Part shown: positions 18,436 to 27,893 of the stretch, one piece after another
Layout of the letters: every line of letters begins with the position of its first letter
Position numbering within the stretch: position 1 is the stretch's first letter
From: an uncultured Pseudomonadales bacterium
Lineage (GTDB): Bacteria; Pseudomonadota; Gammaproteobacteria; Pseudomonadales; Azotimanducaceae
Assembly (NCBI GenBank): GCA_958296295.1
Contig: OY282460.1
Coordinates: 1,736,001-1,800,000 of the forward strand
DNA length: 64,000 bases
Direction: 5' to 3'
Translations under genes and position numbers: made by a program
Notes under the pieces: generated by a model
What the model saw: the letters and a program-made list of their open reading frames with translations, nothing else
What the model was told of the DNA's origin: nothing
Database searches by the model: none

Positions 18436-20922
18436 ATGAACAAGAAGATGACCACGCCCGAGGTCGCCACGCCGATGGGTCGCTGGCGCACTCTGGCCGC
18501 CCGCTGCCTGAATCGGGAGGGTACCGCTTTCTCCCGGCCGCGCAACGCGCTGTTCGTCCTGTTCATCGGGGGGATCCTCGCCTACGGGGCCGGGTTCGCC
18601 TGGTACATGCTCGCCCGCTTCGATCTCATCAACCTGATCCGCGACGCGAGCGGAGACGACGCCTTCTACTACTTCCAGATCGCCTTCAACCTGGCCGAGG
18701 GGAAGTTCTCCACCTTCGACGGCGGCATAACGCGCACCAACGGATACCACCCCCTCTGGCTGTTTCTGATCACGCCGTTCTACTGGGTATTCGACAGGGA
18801 AGCCGCGCTGTTCGCCATCAAGGCGTTCGAGATCATGCTGATCGCCGGCGGCGTGGTCCTCGTCACCGCGGCCGCCCGGCTGGCGCGTACGCCGTGGGTT
18901 CTGATGTTCGCCGCGCTGCCGATGCTCTACCAGCAGCGCGCGCTGCTTCTGGGGATGGAAGCGGCGGCAGGGCTGTTCATGCTGGGCCTGTTCGTTCTGA
19001 CTGTCTGTCTCTTCGCGCGAAGCCCGGCGCGGTGGAAGTGGCCGCTGGCCGCCGTCGCCTTTGCCCTGCCCTGGGTGCGCCTGGAGTATGTAGCCATATC
19101 CTTGGCGGCAACGGCCGCGCTGTGCCTGATCGAGTGGTCGGGGCGGGAATCGCCCTCCTCCTTTCCCGTTGATGGAGGCGGGAGGGGCCCTCGGCACTCC
19201 GGAGAGGGGTTGGCACACTCCGTGCGCGCGATGAACACCGTCGCGCCACTGCTGGGCGCGGTCACCGGCATCCTCGCGTACTTCGCATACAACGGCATCG
19301 TCTTCGGCGGCGCGACGCCCGTGAGCGGCGCGACCAAGCAGATGTGGTCGGAGCGGCTATGGGAGCAGGAAGGCGGATACAGCCTCGCCCAGAACTTCCG
19401 GGACGTCCTGCAGATTCCCGCCTTCGGCTACGAGCTGCTGGTCGCGCTGGAAGTCTGCGCCTACGTCGTTCTGGTCTGGTGGTTCGCCCGCCGTTCCAGG
19501 GACCGGACAGACCGGCTGCTGCTGGCCTTCCTGGCGTGCGTGTTCGGCCTGGCGGCCGGCCATCTGGCCAAGTTCGCTCAGACCGTTCTCACCATGCATC
19601 CCTACTGGGGGAGCGCCGCCTTTTACTTCGTTCCGGCATACCTGCTGACGACGCTTGTCGTTCTCGTAAGGTGCCACGTCGCCATCCACTTCATCCGCCG
19701 TTTCCTCGACCCCAAGTCGCCCCAGGCAGCCAACCTCCTGAGCATGGGCATCGTCGTTGTTGGCGCGGCTTTCCTGCTTGCGAAGGCGGACTTCACCGCG
19801 CCGTTCCGAGACGTTGACCGGTGGAGCGAGTTGACCCGCCCTAAATGGATGGCTTCTTCTTATATGGGTGTGCAGGCTATGAACCGTGTGCTGCCCGAGG
19901 GCAGCGTGGTCGGGTCGTGGGACGCCGGTGCCATCGGGTACTTCTCTCGCTTTCCGGTGGTGAACCTGGACGGCCTGGTCAATTCCTACGATTACATGAG
20001 CGCCCGAAAGGAAGGAACCGAGGCGGCGTTCTACCAGCGTTACGGAATTACCCACTTCGCCAACATCTGGATCCTACGGGAAGGAACCGACGTCCACGTT
20101 CTGCCAGCAGTACCGGATTACACGGCTCGACAACATCGGGAGCGCTCGAGCGTGGGCACGATCCTGTTCGAAGGCCCGCCATATCTCCATCAGGCAAAGA
20201 ACGCACCGCACAAACGCCAATTCAGGCTCCTGACCCCCGAGCCGCCGGACATGTCATCGGGCGGGACCAATCGTTCCGACTGGTTCTGGCAGCGGATGGA
20301 GCCACACTTCGACCACCGGTCGGATGGCGTCGGGCTGATTGTGGACGGACGGCTGGCACAGGCGTTCGCCAGAAATTGCACGCCGGGCGAGCTGGCGGTG
20401 TGGTCCTGGGCCGGACCAGGGGATGGAACGGCCGCCAGCGTCTGGACGCGAACGCAAACGGGGTTGTGCGTGGACATGCGCGTGCTGCCTCGCAATGCGC
20501 TCCCGCCGGTCAGGGTTGAAACAATGTCGGCAAGCGATTGGGCGTCGGGGCCGCTGGGTGGCGGCCGGCCGATCATCCGCTCCGACTGGGATGTGTATCT
20601 GGTCGAAGACAGCCTCATCTACGCCAAGGACCAATGCAGCCCGGAGGACGTTGAACCCGAGTTCTTCCTTCACATGGCCCCGGTTGACGTGAACGACCTC
20701 CCCAGCCATCGCCAGCAGCACGGCTTCGACGGCCTCAACTTCGCTATCAGGAACCATCTTCTCATCAAGGAAGGAGCCTGCGTAGCGCGGCGGGAGCTGC
20801 CTGACTACGCCTACGCCATCGCCGCGGTCCGCACCGGCCAGTTCAACGGCGAGGGCGAGGGGATCTGGGCAGGCAGCTTCAACCTCGCCGGGTCGGCGGG
20901 CGACGGGAAAGCCGTACCGTGA
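18436..20922 (+). CDS. GT-C (GT39-like) membrane protein with C-terminal SDWDVYL module
   Basis: ATG 18436 (MNKKMTTPEVATPMGRWR) is chosen because the paralog at 189-2683 starts the same way. The protein has 828 residues. The first membrane segment ([20 protein letters not shown]) is followed by DDAFYYFQIAFNLAEGKF and [19 protein letters not shown], where the Asp pair fits the GT-C catalytic loop. About ten more hydrophobic segments extend to residue ~445. A periplasmic region ([20 protein letters not shown]) follows, then the module at ~710-825. It is the only intact copy of this GT-C type in the window and probably transfers a lipid-linked sugar. The next gene downstream, after ~0.9 kb of relic DNA, is an asparagine synthetase. 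Confidence 0.8.
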   Translation: MNKKMTTPEVATPMGRWRTLAARCLNREGTAFSRPRNALFVLFIGGILAYGAGFAWYMLARFDLINLIRDASGDDAFYYFQIAFNLAEGKFSTFDGGITRTNGYHPLWLFLITPFYWVFDREAALFAIKAFEIMLIAGGVVLVTAAARLARTPWVLMFAALPMLYQQRALLLGMEAAAGLFMLGLFVLTVCLFARSPARWKWPLAAVAFALPWVRLEYVAISLAATAALCLIEWSGRESPSSFPVDGGGRGPRHSGEGLAHSVRAMNTVAPLLGAVTGILAYFAYNGIVFGGATPVSGATKQMWSERLWEQEGGYSLAQNFRDVLQIPAFGYELLVALEVCAYVVLVWWFARRSRDRTDRLLLAFLACVFGLAAGHLAKFAQTVLTMHPYWGSAAFYFVPAYLLTTLVVLVRCHVAIHFIRRFLDPKSPQAANLLSMGIVVVGAAFLLAKADFTAPFRDVDRWSELTRPKWMASSYMGVQAMNRVLPEGSVVGSWDAGAIGYFSRFPVVNLDGLVNSYDYMSARKEGTEAAFYQRYGITHFANIWILREGTDVHVLPAVPDYTARQHRERSSVGTILFEGPPYLHQAKNAPHKRQFRLLTPEPPDMSSGGTNRSDWFWQRMEPHFDHRSDGVGLIVDGRLAQAFARNCTPGELAVWSWAGPGDGTAASVWTRTQTGLCVDMRVLPRNALPPVRVETMSASDWASGPLGGGRPIIRSDWDVYLVEDSLIYAKDQCSPEDVEPEFFLHMAPVDVNDLPSHRQQHGFDGLNFAIRNHLLIKEGACVARRELPDYAYAIAAVRTGQFNGEGEGIWAGSFNLAGSAGDGKAVP

Positions 20923-21840
20923 ACGGCGGGATCGAAACGGCGCCGGCATGTTTCCACTACTGTGCCGGCTCAGATAGATTTGGCACTGCCCGGGCCGTGA
21001 TTGGCCGAGGCGGCGCCGGCGACGGAAGACCCGCCGCCGACGCCGGATCGGGTGGCCTTCAGTGAACGCAAACCCACTGAATGGACACCCGAACCATGAA
21101 GATCGAATCGATGCGGACGCGATCGTACCGCAGTTTCAAGGTCGACGACGCCGACCTGCCGGCCGAGGCCGCGAGCGCCTGTCGGCGATCCGCCGGCACG
21201 ACGAACTGCGCGCAGCCGGCTGCGCGGAACAGGCCGCCTTGAGGGAGATCGGCGTCAGCCGCCGGACGATGTATCGGTGGAAGGCCCCGCCGGACGCGGG
21301 ATTTTCCACTGGGCGAACGTCGCCAATCGTTGGTTCGCATGGTTCCGCAGGCGTCCGCGCCAGTCCGCGAATACGCCGACGGCCGGTCCAAGCCGCGCAC
21401 TTGGCGACATGGCTCAAAGCTCATCCTTTGCGGCATCAACGAGGCGTGGTGCGCCGCATAGTTGACGCGGTTGGACGCTCGACCTCCAGCGACGTGTCGG
21501 AACTGCGCGAGAGACCGGCTATTTCAACGGCTTCGCCCCGGCATTGCCAGACCATCCGGCATGGGTTCGCACGTGGGACGGAGTGCTTGAGCGGCGATCG
21601 CAGCGGCTGTCGACGACGGCTGGATTCTCGCCCCCGAGCGCTACGACCCGCGTCGTCGCCGGGCCGAGAAACGTTGGCCCGTGTGTAGGCGACTTTCCCC
21701 GTCGGCGCGGTGGACGGTGATCCGCTCCCGTCCACTGCCGCGCCGCAGTTCTACGGCAATCCGGCAGTCCGCGTTCACCGCTACAATCTGCGGCAATCGG
21801 CCGGACCACAGCCGGCGACGAGATCCATCGAGCCCATGAC
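20923..21840. other. Relic-bearing intergenic region
   Basis: Apart from the transposase remnant at 21096-21300 I see no intact gene. Short frames at 21500-21710 read DGWILAPERYDPRRRRAEKR but match nothing I can name. No terminator or promoter stands out. Confidence 0.4.
21096..21300 (+). pseudogene. N-terminal HTH shard of an IS481-like transposase
   Basis: ATG 21096 reads MKIESMRTRSYRSFKVDDAD and, after a one-base shift, RERLSAIRRHDELRAAGCAE, QAALREIGVSRRTMYRWKA. The second block is a helix-turn-helix with the S.RT.YRWK recognition helix typical of IS481/IS3-type transposases. The catalytic domain is not found downstream. Confidence 0.5.
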
Positions 21841-23823
21841 ATGTGCGGCATAGCCGGTTTTCTTGGCGGCGAGCGTTTCACTCCGGAAGAAGCGTCGTCG
21901 ATCGCACGCGGAATGGCGGACGCCGTTGCGCACCGCGGGCCCGACGATGCCGGGGTTTGGATCGACCGTGCGGCCGAGGTCGCGCTGGCCTACCGGCGGC
22001 TGGCCGTCATCGATCCGTCGCCGGCCGGCCGCCAGCCGATGCAGTCTGCTTCCGGGCGAAGCGTCATCGTATTCAATGGCGAGATCTACAACCACCTCGA
22101 CCTCAGGCGGCAGATCGAGGCGCAGCGTCCGGATGCGTTGTCCTGGAGGGGGCATTCCGACACGGAAACGCTGCTAGCCGCCATCGAGTGTTGGGGGTTG
22201 GAGGAGGCGTTGCAGGCGGCCACCGGCATGTTTGCCTTCGCGTTCTGGGACCGGGAGGAAAGGGCGCTCTTTCTGGCCCGCGACCGGATGGGCGAAAAGC
22301 CGCTCTATTACGGCTGGCAGAACGGCGTGTTCCTGTTCGGCTCCGAGCTGAAGGCGCTCGCGGCGCATCCTGCATTCGAGGGAGACGTCGACAGGGACGC
22401 GCTCACCCTGCTCCTGCGCCACGGCTACATTGCATCCCCTTGGTCGATCTACAAGGGAGTGCGAAAGCTGCCGGCGGGCACCTACGTCAGGGTGGCGGCC
22501 GGCGCTTCGCGGGAGCAGCCGACCGGCGAACTGCCGGAACCGCGCTGTTACTGGTCGTTGCGGGACGTGGTAGCAGCCGGCCAGGCGGAGCCATTCACGG
22601 GTACACCCGAAGACGCGGTCGATGCCCTGCACGGCCTGTTGCTCGACGCGGTGCGCGGCCAGATGGCAGCGGACGTGCCGCTCGGCGCCTTCCTCTCCGG
22701 CGGAGTCGACTCCTCTACTGTGGTCGCGTTGATGCAGGCGCAATCCATGCGGCCGGTGCGAACTTTCACCATCGGATTCGACGAATCCGAATACAACGAA
22801 GCGGAGCACGCCAAGGCCGTAGCTGGCCACCTAGGCACCGAACACACCGAACTGTACGTATCGGCGCGAGATTCGCTGGACGTCATTCCCCGTTTGCCTG
22901 ACCTCTTCGACGAGCCTTTTGCCGACTCCTCGCAGATTCCGACGTTCCTAGTTGCCGGGATGGCCCGCAGGCACGTCACCGTCGCCCTAACGGGCGACGG
23001 CAGCGACGAGCTGTTCGGGGGCTATGAATACTATGTTTCGACGCCCCGGCGCTGGCGCCTGCTGTCCAGTGTGCCGGCGCCGTTGCGCCGATTCGTCGCC
23101 GGCGCTGTGGCGGCCGCTCCGGCGCTTGGCGCTGACAGTTCGCCGGCCCGTGTCAGTGGCAAGCGGCCAGCAGACCGCTGGCGACACCGCCTACAAGCCA
23201 AAGCGCACACCCTGGCGCTGTTGGCCAATTGCAGGACGCAAGAGGAACTCCATTGGCTCTCTCTCTCACATTGGCGGAATCCGTCCTCGGTCGTACACGA
23301 AGCGTCCGAACCCGAAACCGCCCTGACTGAATCCGCGCACTGGCCCGATTCCCTCGAATCCGCGGCTCGGTTGATGGCGTTGGACGGCCTGAGCTACCTT
23401 CCGGATGACATTCTCGTCAAGGTGGACAGGGCGGCGATGGGCGTGAGTCTCGAGACGCGTGCGCCATTCCTGGACCGTCATGTCATGGAGTTCGTCTGGC
23501 GGTTGCCATTGCCTTTCAGGATCCGCAACGCTCGGAGCAAGTGGGTCTTGCGACAGGTGCTCCACAAGTACGTGCCGATGCAACTCGTCGAACGGCCGAA
23601 GGCGGGATTCTCCATACCGCTCGCGTCGTGGCTGCGTGGGCCGCTTAGGGATTGGGCGGAGGCGCTATTGGACGCCGGACGGCTGCGGGCGGAGGGTTTT
23701 CTCGACCCGCGGCCGGTGCGTCGGAAGTGGCATGAATTTCTGAATGCGCATGAGCAATGCGAGCTTCTCCTCTGGAACATTCTGATGTTTCAGGCATGGC
23801 TGGACCGCAGGGCTAATCTGTAG
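21841..23823 (+). CDS. asnB: Asparagine synthase (glutamine-hydrolysing)
   Basis: A 660-residue class II amidotransferase. Cys2 follows the initiator Met (MCGIAGF), as required for the glutaminase nucleophile; AHRGPDDAG, FNGEIYNHLDLR and GHSDTETLL complete the N-terminal domain. The synthetase domain has the PP-loop SGGVDSSTV at ~293, then FTIGFDESEYNEAEHAKAVA, DEPFADSSQIPTF and LTGDGSDELFGGYEYY. Length and motif order match AsnB. It converts aspartate, glutamine and ATP to asparagine, but AsnB paralogs beside glycosyltransferases often modify sugars or peptides in surface polysaccharide loci. It converges with the GT4 gene, with no bases between their stops. Confidence 0.9.
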   Translation: MCGIAGFLGGERFTPEEASSIARGMADAVAHRGPDDAGVWIDRAAEVALAYRRLAVIDPSPAGRQPMQSASGRSVIVFNGEIYNHLDLRRQIEAQRPDALSWRGHSDTETLLAAIECWGLEEALQAATGMFAFAFWDREERALFLARDRMGEKPLYYGWQNGVFLFGSELKALAAHPAFEGDVDRDALTLLLRHGYIASPWSIYKGVRKLPAGTYVRVAAGASREQPTGELPEPRCYWSLRDVVAAGQAEPFTGTPEDAVDALHGLLLDAVRGQMAADVPLGAFLSGGVDSSTVVALMQAQSMRPVRTFTIGFDESEYNEAEHAKAVAGHLGTEHTELYVSARDSLDVIPRLPDLFDEPFADSSQIPTFLVAGMARRHVTVALTGDGSDELFGGYEYYVSTPRRWRLLSSVPAPLRRFVAGAVAAAPALGADSSPARVSGKRPADRWRHRLQAKAHTLALLANCRTQEELHWLSLSHWRNPSSVVHEASEPETALTESAHWPDSLESAARLMALDGLSYLPDDILVKVDRAAMGVSLETRAPFLDRHVMEFVWRLPLPFRIRNARSKWVLRQVLHKYVPMQLVERPKAGFSIPLASWLRGPLRDWAEALLDAGRLRAEGFLDPRPVRRKWHEFLNAHEQCELLLWNILMFQAWLDRRANL

Positions 23824-25065
23824 CTAACGCTGAGCCAGCTCTTCGAACAGCGCGAGGTAGGCGTCGGCGGCCTTGTCTGGTGAGAAGTCGGCGGCGCGCG
23901 TCCGAAGTGCGTCCTCCGTCGGCCTCTCGCCGCGCAGCGTGGCGACCAGCGCCCGTGCCAGCGCCGCGGCGTCGCCTACCGGCGGCAGGTCGCCCCAACA
24001 GCCGAGGATCTCGCGCGGCCCAAAGGGTGCGTCGGTGCTGACCACCGGCGTGCCGCACGCCAGCGCCTCGATGATCACCGTCGGCAGACCCTCCGAGTGC
24101 GAGGAGAGCGCGAGCAGTCCCGCCCGCCGCATGTAGCGGTAGGGGTTCTCGTCGAAGTCCACGAAGTCGAGGTCTCGCGCCACGCCAAGGCCCAGCGCCA
24201 GTGACTTGAGCCTTGCCCGGTAGGGCGCCGAGAGCCGGCCGAGGACGACCAGCCGTGATTCGACCTCGCGCCGCGCCAACCCGAAAGCCTCCACCAGGGT
24301 CGGGTAGTCCTTCGAGGGCGCCTCGCGTCCGACGCTCAGGATCACCGGCAGTTCGCCATCCGCGAACCAGGGATGCGTGACGGCGGCTTGCGCCAGCCGC
24401 CGTATGCTGTCAGCGGGAATGGGGTTGTATATGGTGCGAACGCGCCTAGCGTCTACCCCCAACGATCGCCGCACGGACTCGGCCACGCCCTTGGACACCG
24501 CCACCACCGCGTCAGCCAGCGGATAGAGCATCCGCGAAACGGCCAGCCATTCCGGTGTGTAGTAGTCCGCTGGGACGTTGCGCACCGTGACCACTACCGG
24601 AACGGCCCGATCCGTCAACTCCGCGGCGCAGACCGCGGCGGCGTCGGCACCCGGCAGCGCCGACACCAGCACATGAGGCCGCGCCTCGCGAACGTACCGC
24701 GCGATCATGGTTGTATACGCATAGACACGGTGACGCCTTCGAACGGGTAGGTGGAGGCCCTTTCGGCCAAGCGCCAGCCAATTCCACACGACCCGGAAGG
24801 GATTGACGGTCATCACCTTCACATCCGCTCCCGAGCGCTGCACCGCCCGCAGGAGCTCCCGGTCGGTGCCGGGAATCCGCGCCCGATAGACGCGCATCCC
24901 GCTAGGGACCGCGGCCCGATAGTCTCCCGCCAACCGGGGAATCATCAAGTCCGCCTGATGCCCGCGGGCGATGAACGCCGCCGCTAGGCGGAGCATGTTG
25001 CGCTCCGCCCCTCCCCCGTCCAAGCCGGTCAGCAGGAATCCGACTTGGAGCTTATCCGAACTCAC
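23824..25065 (-). CDS. Glycosyltransferase family 4
   Basis: A 413-residue GT-B enzyme. The N-terminal domain opens with FLLTGLDGGGAERNMLRLA; the C-terminal domain has VILSVGREAPSKDYPTLVEA, DFVDFDENPYRYMRRA and SSHSEGLPTVIIEALACGTP (the E-x7-E motif contacting the nucleotide sugar). It starts at GTG 25065, overlapping the TGA of a truncated upstream copy (GTGA). It is probably cytoplasmic and adds hexose during polysaccharide or glycolipid synthesis. A third, badly broken copy lies at 13130-13375. Confidence 0.85.
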   Translation of the reverse strand: MSSDKLQVGFLLTGLDGGGAERNMLRLAAAFIARGHQADLMIPRLAGDYRAAVPSGMRVYRARIPGTDRELLRAVQRSGADVKVMTVNPFRVVWNWLALGRKGLHLPVRRRHRVYAYTTMIARYVREARPHVLVSALPGADAAAVCAAELTDRAVPVVVTVRNVPADYYTPEWLAVSRMLYPLADAVVAVSKGVAESVRRSLGVDARRVRTIYNPIPADSIRRLAQAAVTHPWFADGELPVILSVGREAPSKDYPTLVEAFGLARREVESRLVVLGRLSAPYRARLKSLALGLGVARDLDFVDFDENPYRYMRRAGLLALSSHSEGLPTVIIEALACGTPVVSTDAPFGPREILGCWGDLPPVGDAAALARALVATLRGERPTEDALRTRAADFSPDKAADAYLALFEELAQR

Positions 25066-25240
25066 GGCGCACGCGCCTTCAGCAGCTCCTCGAACAGTGC
25101 GAGGTAGGCGTTGGCGGCTTTTTCTTCAGAGAAGTCGGCAGCGCGCGCCCGAAGTGCCTTCTCCGTTGGCTTCTCGCCCCGCAGCGTCGCGACCAGCGCC
25201 GGCGCATCGCCCACTGGCGGCAGGTCGCCCCAATGCGAGC
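25062..25240 (-). pseudogene. C-terminal remnant of a second tandem glycosyltransferase 4
   Basis: The minus strand reads WGDLPPVGDAPALVATLRGE, then KPTEKALRARAADFSEEKAA and AYLALFEELLKARAP, matching the ending of the downstream GT4. Homology starts at about 25240. Its stop overlaps the start of the next gene, so the two were a tandem duplicate pair before the 5' part was replaced. Confidence 0.75.
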
Positions 25241-26047
25241 CAGATGGCGGCGATGCATCGCCGTACCATATGGTCTCGATGTAGTAGATGCCACGCGCGT
25301 TTGGCGCGTCGAATAGGCCATCTGAACACCTCCCGATGTGGCGTGTTGGTCAGACAACCATACCATTCTCTGTTTGGCGACCATCGCTCATCGTGCGGAG
25401 GTACATGCCCTTGCCGCCGGCGTCTGCTTGCGGTTTCCGGCGCGAACATGTCGGCCATCTCTTCCAAATCGGCGTCGCTGCGATGGCCGGGGGCCGCCTC
25501 TGCTCCACCGTAGCACCGTTTGGCGGCAACGAAGCCGAGACGTGGCGGTGCTGGCTCAAGGTGCGCGTTGCCGTCACGTCCACCGACGAAGACGTTGACG
25601 TGCTCGAAGCGCTGTTGCCGGTTGATGTCACGCATCGCCGCCGCCGCAACTTCTAGGCCGCATCCATGTGGCCCTGAAGGAGGAAACAATCCGGAATCGA
25701 GTTTTTGTTCGTCATGGCAATCAGCGTACACCCGTCAGGGCCGCCTGCCGGCGAGCAGCCCAAAACGCCAAGTCAGGCCCGCTAGGCCGCCTATCGACGA
25801 AGCGGGCCCAGTCGGCGAACTACCTCGCCGACCTCGCCTCGATCGCCGCGCGCGCGTCTCTCCAACCACCCCTCGTACTCTTCGATTTCGCCGTCGGCCA
25901 GCAGATCGCGGACCTCGCGCCCGGCCGGCCAGGCGGCAGTGGGCTGCGGAAACTCCGCCCTTGGCGAACACTTGGTCAATGGCGACCTCCTGCCCGTGCC
26001 ACGGGTGGAACTCGTAGAGAATCCTGCGTTCGGTGCCGTGGGTGTTC
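25241..26047. other. Unresolved relic DNA between GT4 and ISKra4
   Basis: No intact gene is supported. Minus-strand 26040-25930 reads ILYEFHPWHGQEVAIDQVF and GGVSAAHCRLAG, a weak resemblance to DUF5372-like proteins that travel with transposases. The frames at 25250-25660 (for example FAPETASRRRRQGHVPPHDE) match nothing I recognise. Confidence 0.35.
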
Positions 26048-26138
26048 GAGAGTCGAGTTGTACAACTGCCAGCGCCCGCACTCGGCTCTCGACTGCCTCG
26101 CCCCCAACGAGTACCTTGTCGCTCAGGAGGCTGCCTAA
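26048..26138 (+). pseudogene. IS3-family OrfB C-terminal shard
   Basis: The plus strand reads SRVELYNCQRPHSALDCLAP, NEYLVAQEAA and stop. YN..RPHSAL....P.E is the signature end of IS3-type integrase-core transposases. Only about 30 codons remain. Confidence 0.65.
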
Positions 26139-26166
26139 CCCCAGTGCCATATCTACTGAACCAGTT

Positions 26167-27717
26167 GGGTGTACGACAAATTGTAGGTCAGTGGTCACTC
26201 ACGCGAGGCGATCACCGGGTCGGTGACGATCGGCGCGTTCGGAGAGTTGGAGAGCCAAGGCGGGCCTCGGTACTCTTGGTGTTTTCCAAAAGCAACCAAG
26301 GGCAAGGAGGCCCGGCCATGGCGAAGAGAACTGTCGACGAGTTGGACGGGAAACGCAAGCGCGAAGAGGCGCGGGACGAGGCGCGCCGGGAACTGGACGC
26401 GGTGATGGCGAAGTTCGCGGCGGCGGAGCTGGCGTGTTCGGAGCCCGGTTCGGCGCCGGCGGCGCTGCTGGACCGCCGGCTGCGGGAGGTGGCGTTGGAG
26501 TCGGCGCGGCGGGGTCTGGGGGCGGCGTGCGGGAAGGACGACACGGCGCCCGGGACGTGTCCGGACTGCGGCGGCCGGACGCGGCTGTCGCGGCGCGGGA
26601 AGGCGGCGGTGGAAACGGTGGCGGGCACCGTGCGGGTGGAGATGGCGCGGCGGGCGTGCCGGGAGTGCGGGCGCAGCTGGCGCCCGCGCGAGCGGCTGCT
26701 GGACATCGAGGGTTCGATGACGCCGGCGGCGCGGCGGCTGGCGAGCGTGGCGGGTTCGGAGGCGTGCCACGAGCGGGCGGACGAGCTGGCGCGCGAGTTG
26801 GCGGGTCTGAACCTGGGCGCGAAGCGGATCGAACGGACGACGCGGGCGGTGGGCGCGGACCTGGAGGCGCTGCCGGAGCGCAAGTCGTTGAAGGCGGGGC
26901 GGGTTTTGTGCTGCGCGCTGGATGGCACGGGGGTTCCGGCGAGGCCGTCGGAGACCGTCGGGCGCGCCGGCAAGGACGGCGAACGGGCCGCCACGCGGGA
27001 GGCCAAGGTGGGCGCCCTGTGGGTGTCGGAGCGGGACGGCGCGGGCCGCCCGCGCACGGTGCCGGGTTCGGTGGTGCTGTTCGCGGCCGTGGAGAGCGCG
27101 GCGGAGACGCCCGGCGGGGAGTCGGAGTTCGAGCGCCGCCTGCTGCGCGAACTGGCGGCGGCGGGCTGGGCGCCGGAGGACGTCGGCTTCGCGGTCGGCG
27201 ACGGCGCCGGCCGGGTGCGGCGGCTGTTCGACGACTGGTTCCCGAAGTCCGAGCGCGTCGTGGACTACTACCACGCGGCGGAGCACCTGTGGGCCGCGGC
27301 GCGCGCCCGCCACGGCCCCGGCGACCTGGCCGCGGCGTGGGCGAAGAAGCTGTGCGGGATGCTCAAGGCGGGCCGCGTCGACGACGTGCTGGCGGAACTG
27401 CGCCAGCGCGGCGCCGGCCTGCCCGAGTGCGAGCGGGTCGCGGCCCACATCGCCGAGCGCCGCGACCGGATGCGCTACGACGACCATCTCCGCCGCGGGC
27501 TGCCCATCGGCTCCGGGCGGGTCGAAGCGGCCTGCAAGACCGTCGTCGGCCGGCGAATGAAATGCGCCGGCATGCGCTGGACCGTCGCCGGCGCCAATCC
27601 CGTGCTCTGGCTCCGCTGCGCCCGGCTCGGCGGCTGGTTCGACGACTACTGGAACGACCGGCTCGCCGCCTGAGAGACCCCGTGAGTGACCACTGACCTA
27701 CAATCTGTCGTACACCC
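26167..27717 (+). mobile_element. Complete ISKra4-family insertion sequence (1551 bp)
   Basis: Perfect-looking ~37 bp inverted repeats (starting GGGTGTACGACA at 26167-26203 and mirrored at 27681-27717, one mismatch) bound a single transposase gene. The 9 bp TSD GAACCAGTT is at 26158-26166 and 27718-27726. All parts are intact, so the element may be active. A 77-base solo end of the same element is at 17741-17817. Confidence 0.92.
26318..27673 (+). CDS. ISKra4-family transposase
   Basis: ATG 26318 follows AAGGAGG (26304-26310), giving 451 residues. The N-terminal zinc finger has GTCPDCGGRTRL and RRACRECGRSWRPRE. The core has VLCCALDGTGVPARPSE (Asp), EAKVGALWVSERDG, VGFAVGDGAGRVRRLFDDW (Asp) and VVDYYHAAEHLWAAA. 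The C-terminus carries LPIGSGRVEAACKTVVGRRM (Glu) and GMRWTVAGANPVLWLR, which define ISKra4. It is the sole gene of a structurally complete element. Confidence 0.9.
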   Translation: MAKRTVDELDGKRKREEARDEARRELDAVMAKFAAAELACSEPGSAPAALLDRRLREVALESARRGLGAACGKDDTAPGTCPDCGGRTRLSRRGKAAVETVAGTVRVEMARRACRECGRSWRPRERLLDIEGSMTPAARRLASVAGSEACHERADELARELAGLNLGAKRIERTTRAVGADLEALPERKSLKAGRVLCCALDGTGVPARPSETVGRAGKDGERAATREAKVGALWVSERDGAGRPRTVPGSVVLFAAVESAAETPGGESEFERRLLRELAAAGWAPEDVGFAVGDGAGRVRRLFDDWFPKSERVVDYYHAAEHLWAAARARHGPGDLAAAWAKKLCGMLKAGRVDDVLAELRQRGAGLPECERVAAHIAERRDRMRYDDHLRRGLPIGSGRVEAACKTVVGRRMKCAGMRWTVAGANPVLWLRCARLGGWFDDYWNDRLAA

Positions 27718-27733
27718 GAACCAGTTCAACTAC

Positions 27734-27763
27734 TTGACAGAGTTTCGCGGGTTTGCGTAGGCT
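27734..27763 (+). promoter_or_regulatory. Candidate sigma-70 promoter upstream of the 27894 gene
   Basis: TTGACA at 27734-27739, an 18-base spacer, then TAGGCT at 27758-27763. The -35 is perfect and the -10 is weak. It lies just outside the right end of the ISKra4 element, about 130 bases before the gene. Confidence 0.35.
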
Positions 27764-27787
27764 CTCCCTGCCGCAACACTCGTCCCG

Positions 27788-27834
27788 ATGAGATCGTAGA
27801 AGCACCGCGAGTGAGATCGTAGAAGCACCGCGAG
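27788..27834. repeat. Two tandem copies of a ~23 bp unit
   Basis: TGAGATCGTAGAAGCACCGC occurs at about 27788 and again directly after it, ending in GAGAAAAAG. It sits between a candidate promoter and the GT-C gene at 27894, so it could be an operator or leader element. No palindrome is evident. Confidence 0.5.
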
Positions 27835-27893
27835 AAAAAGGCAGAGACCGATCCAAAACGAATACAACCAGGCTGTCAGAAAATGAGGGATAC

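Noticed and set aside
26195..27487. 430-codon minus-strand frame within ISKra4
   Set aside because: It lies entirely inside a recognised transposase gene and has an Arg/Pro-biased, motif-free product.
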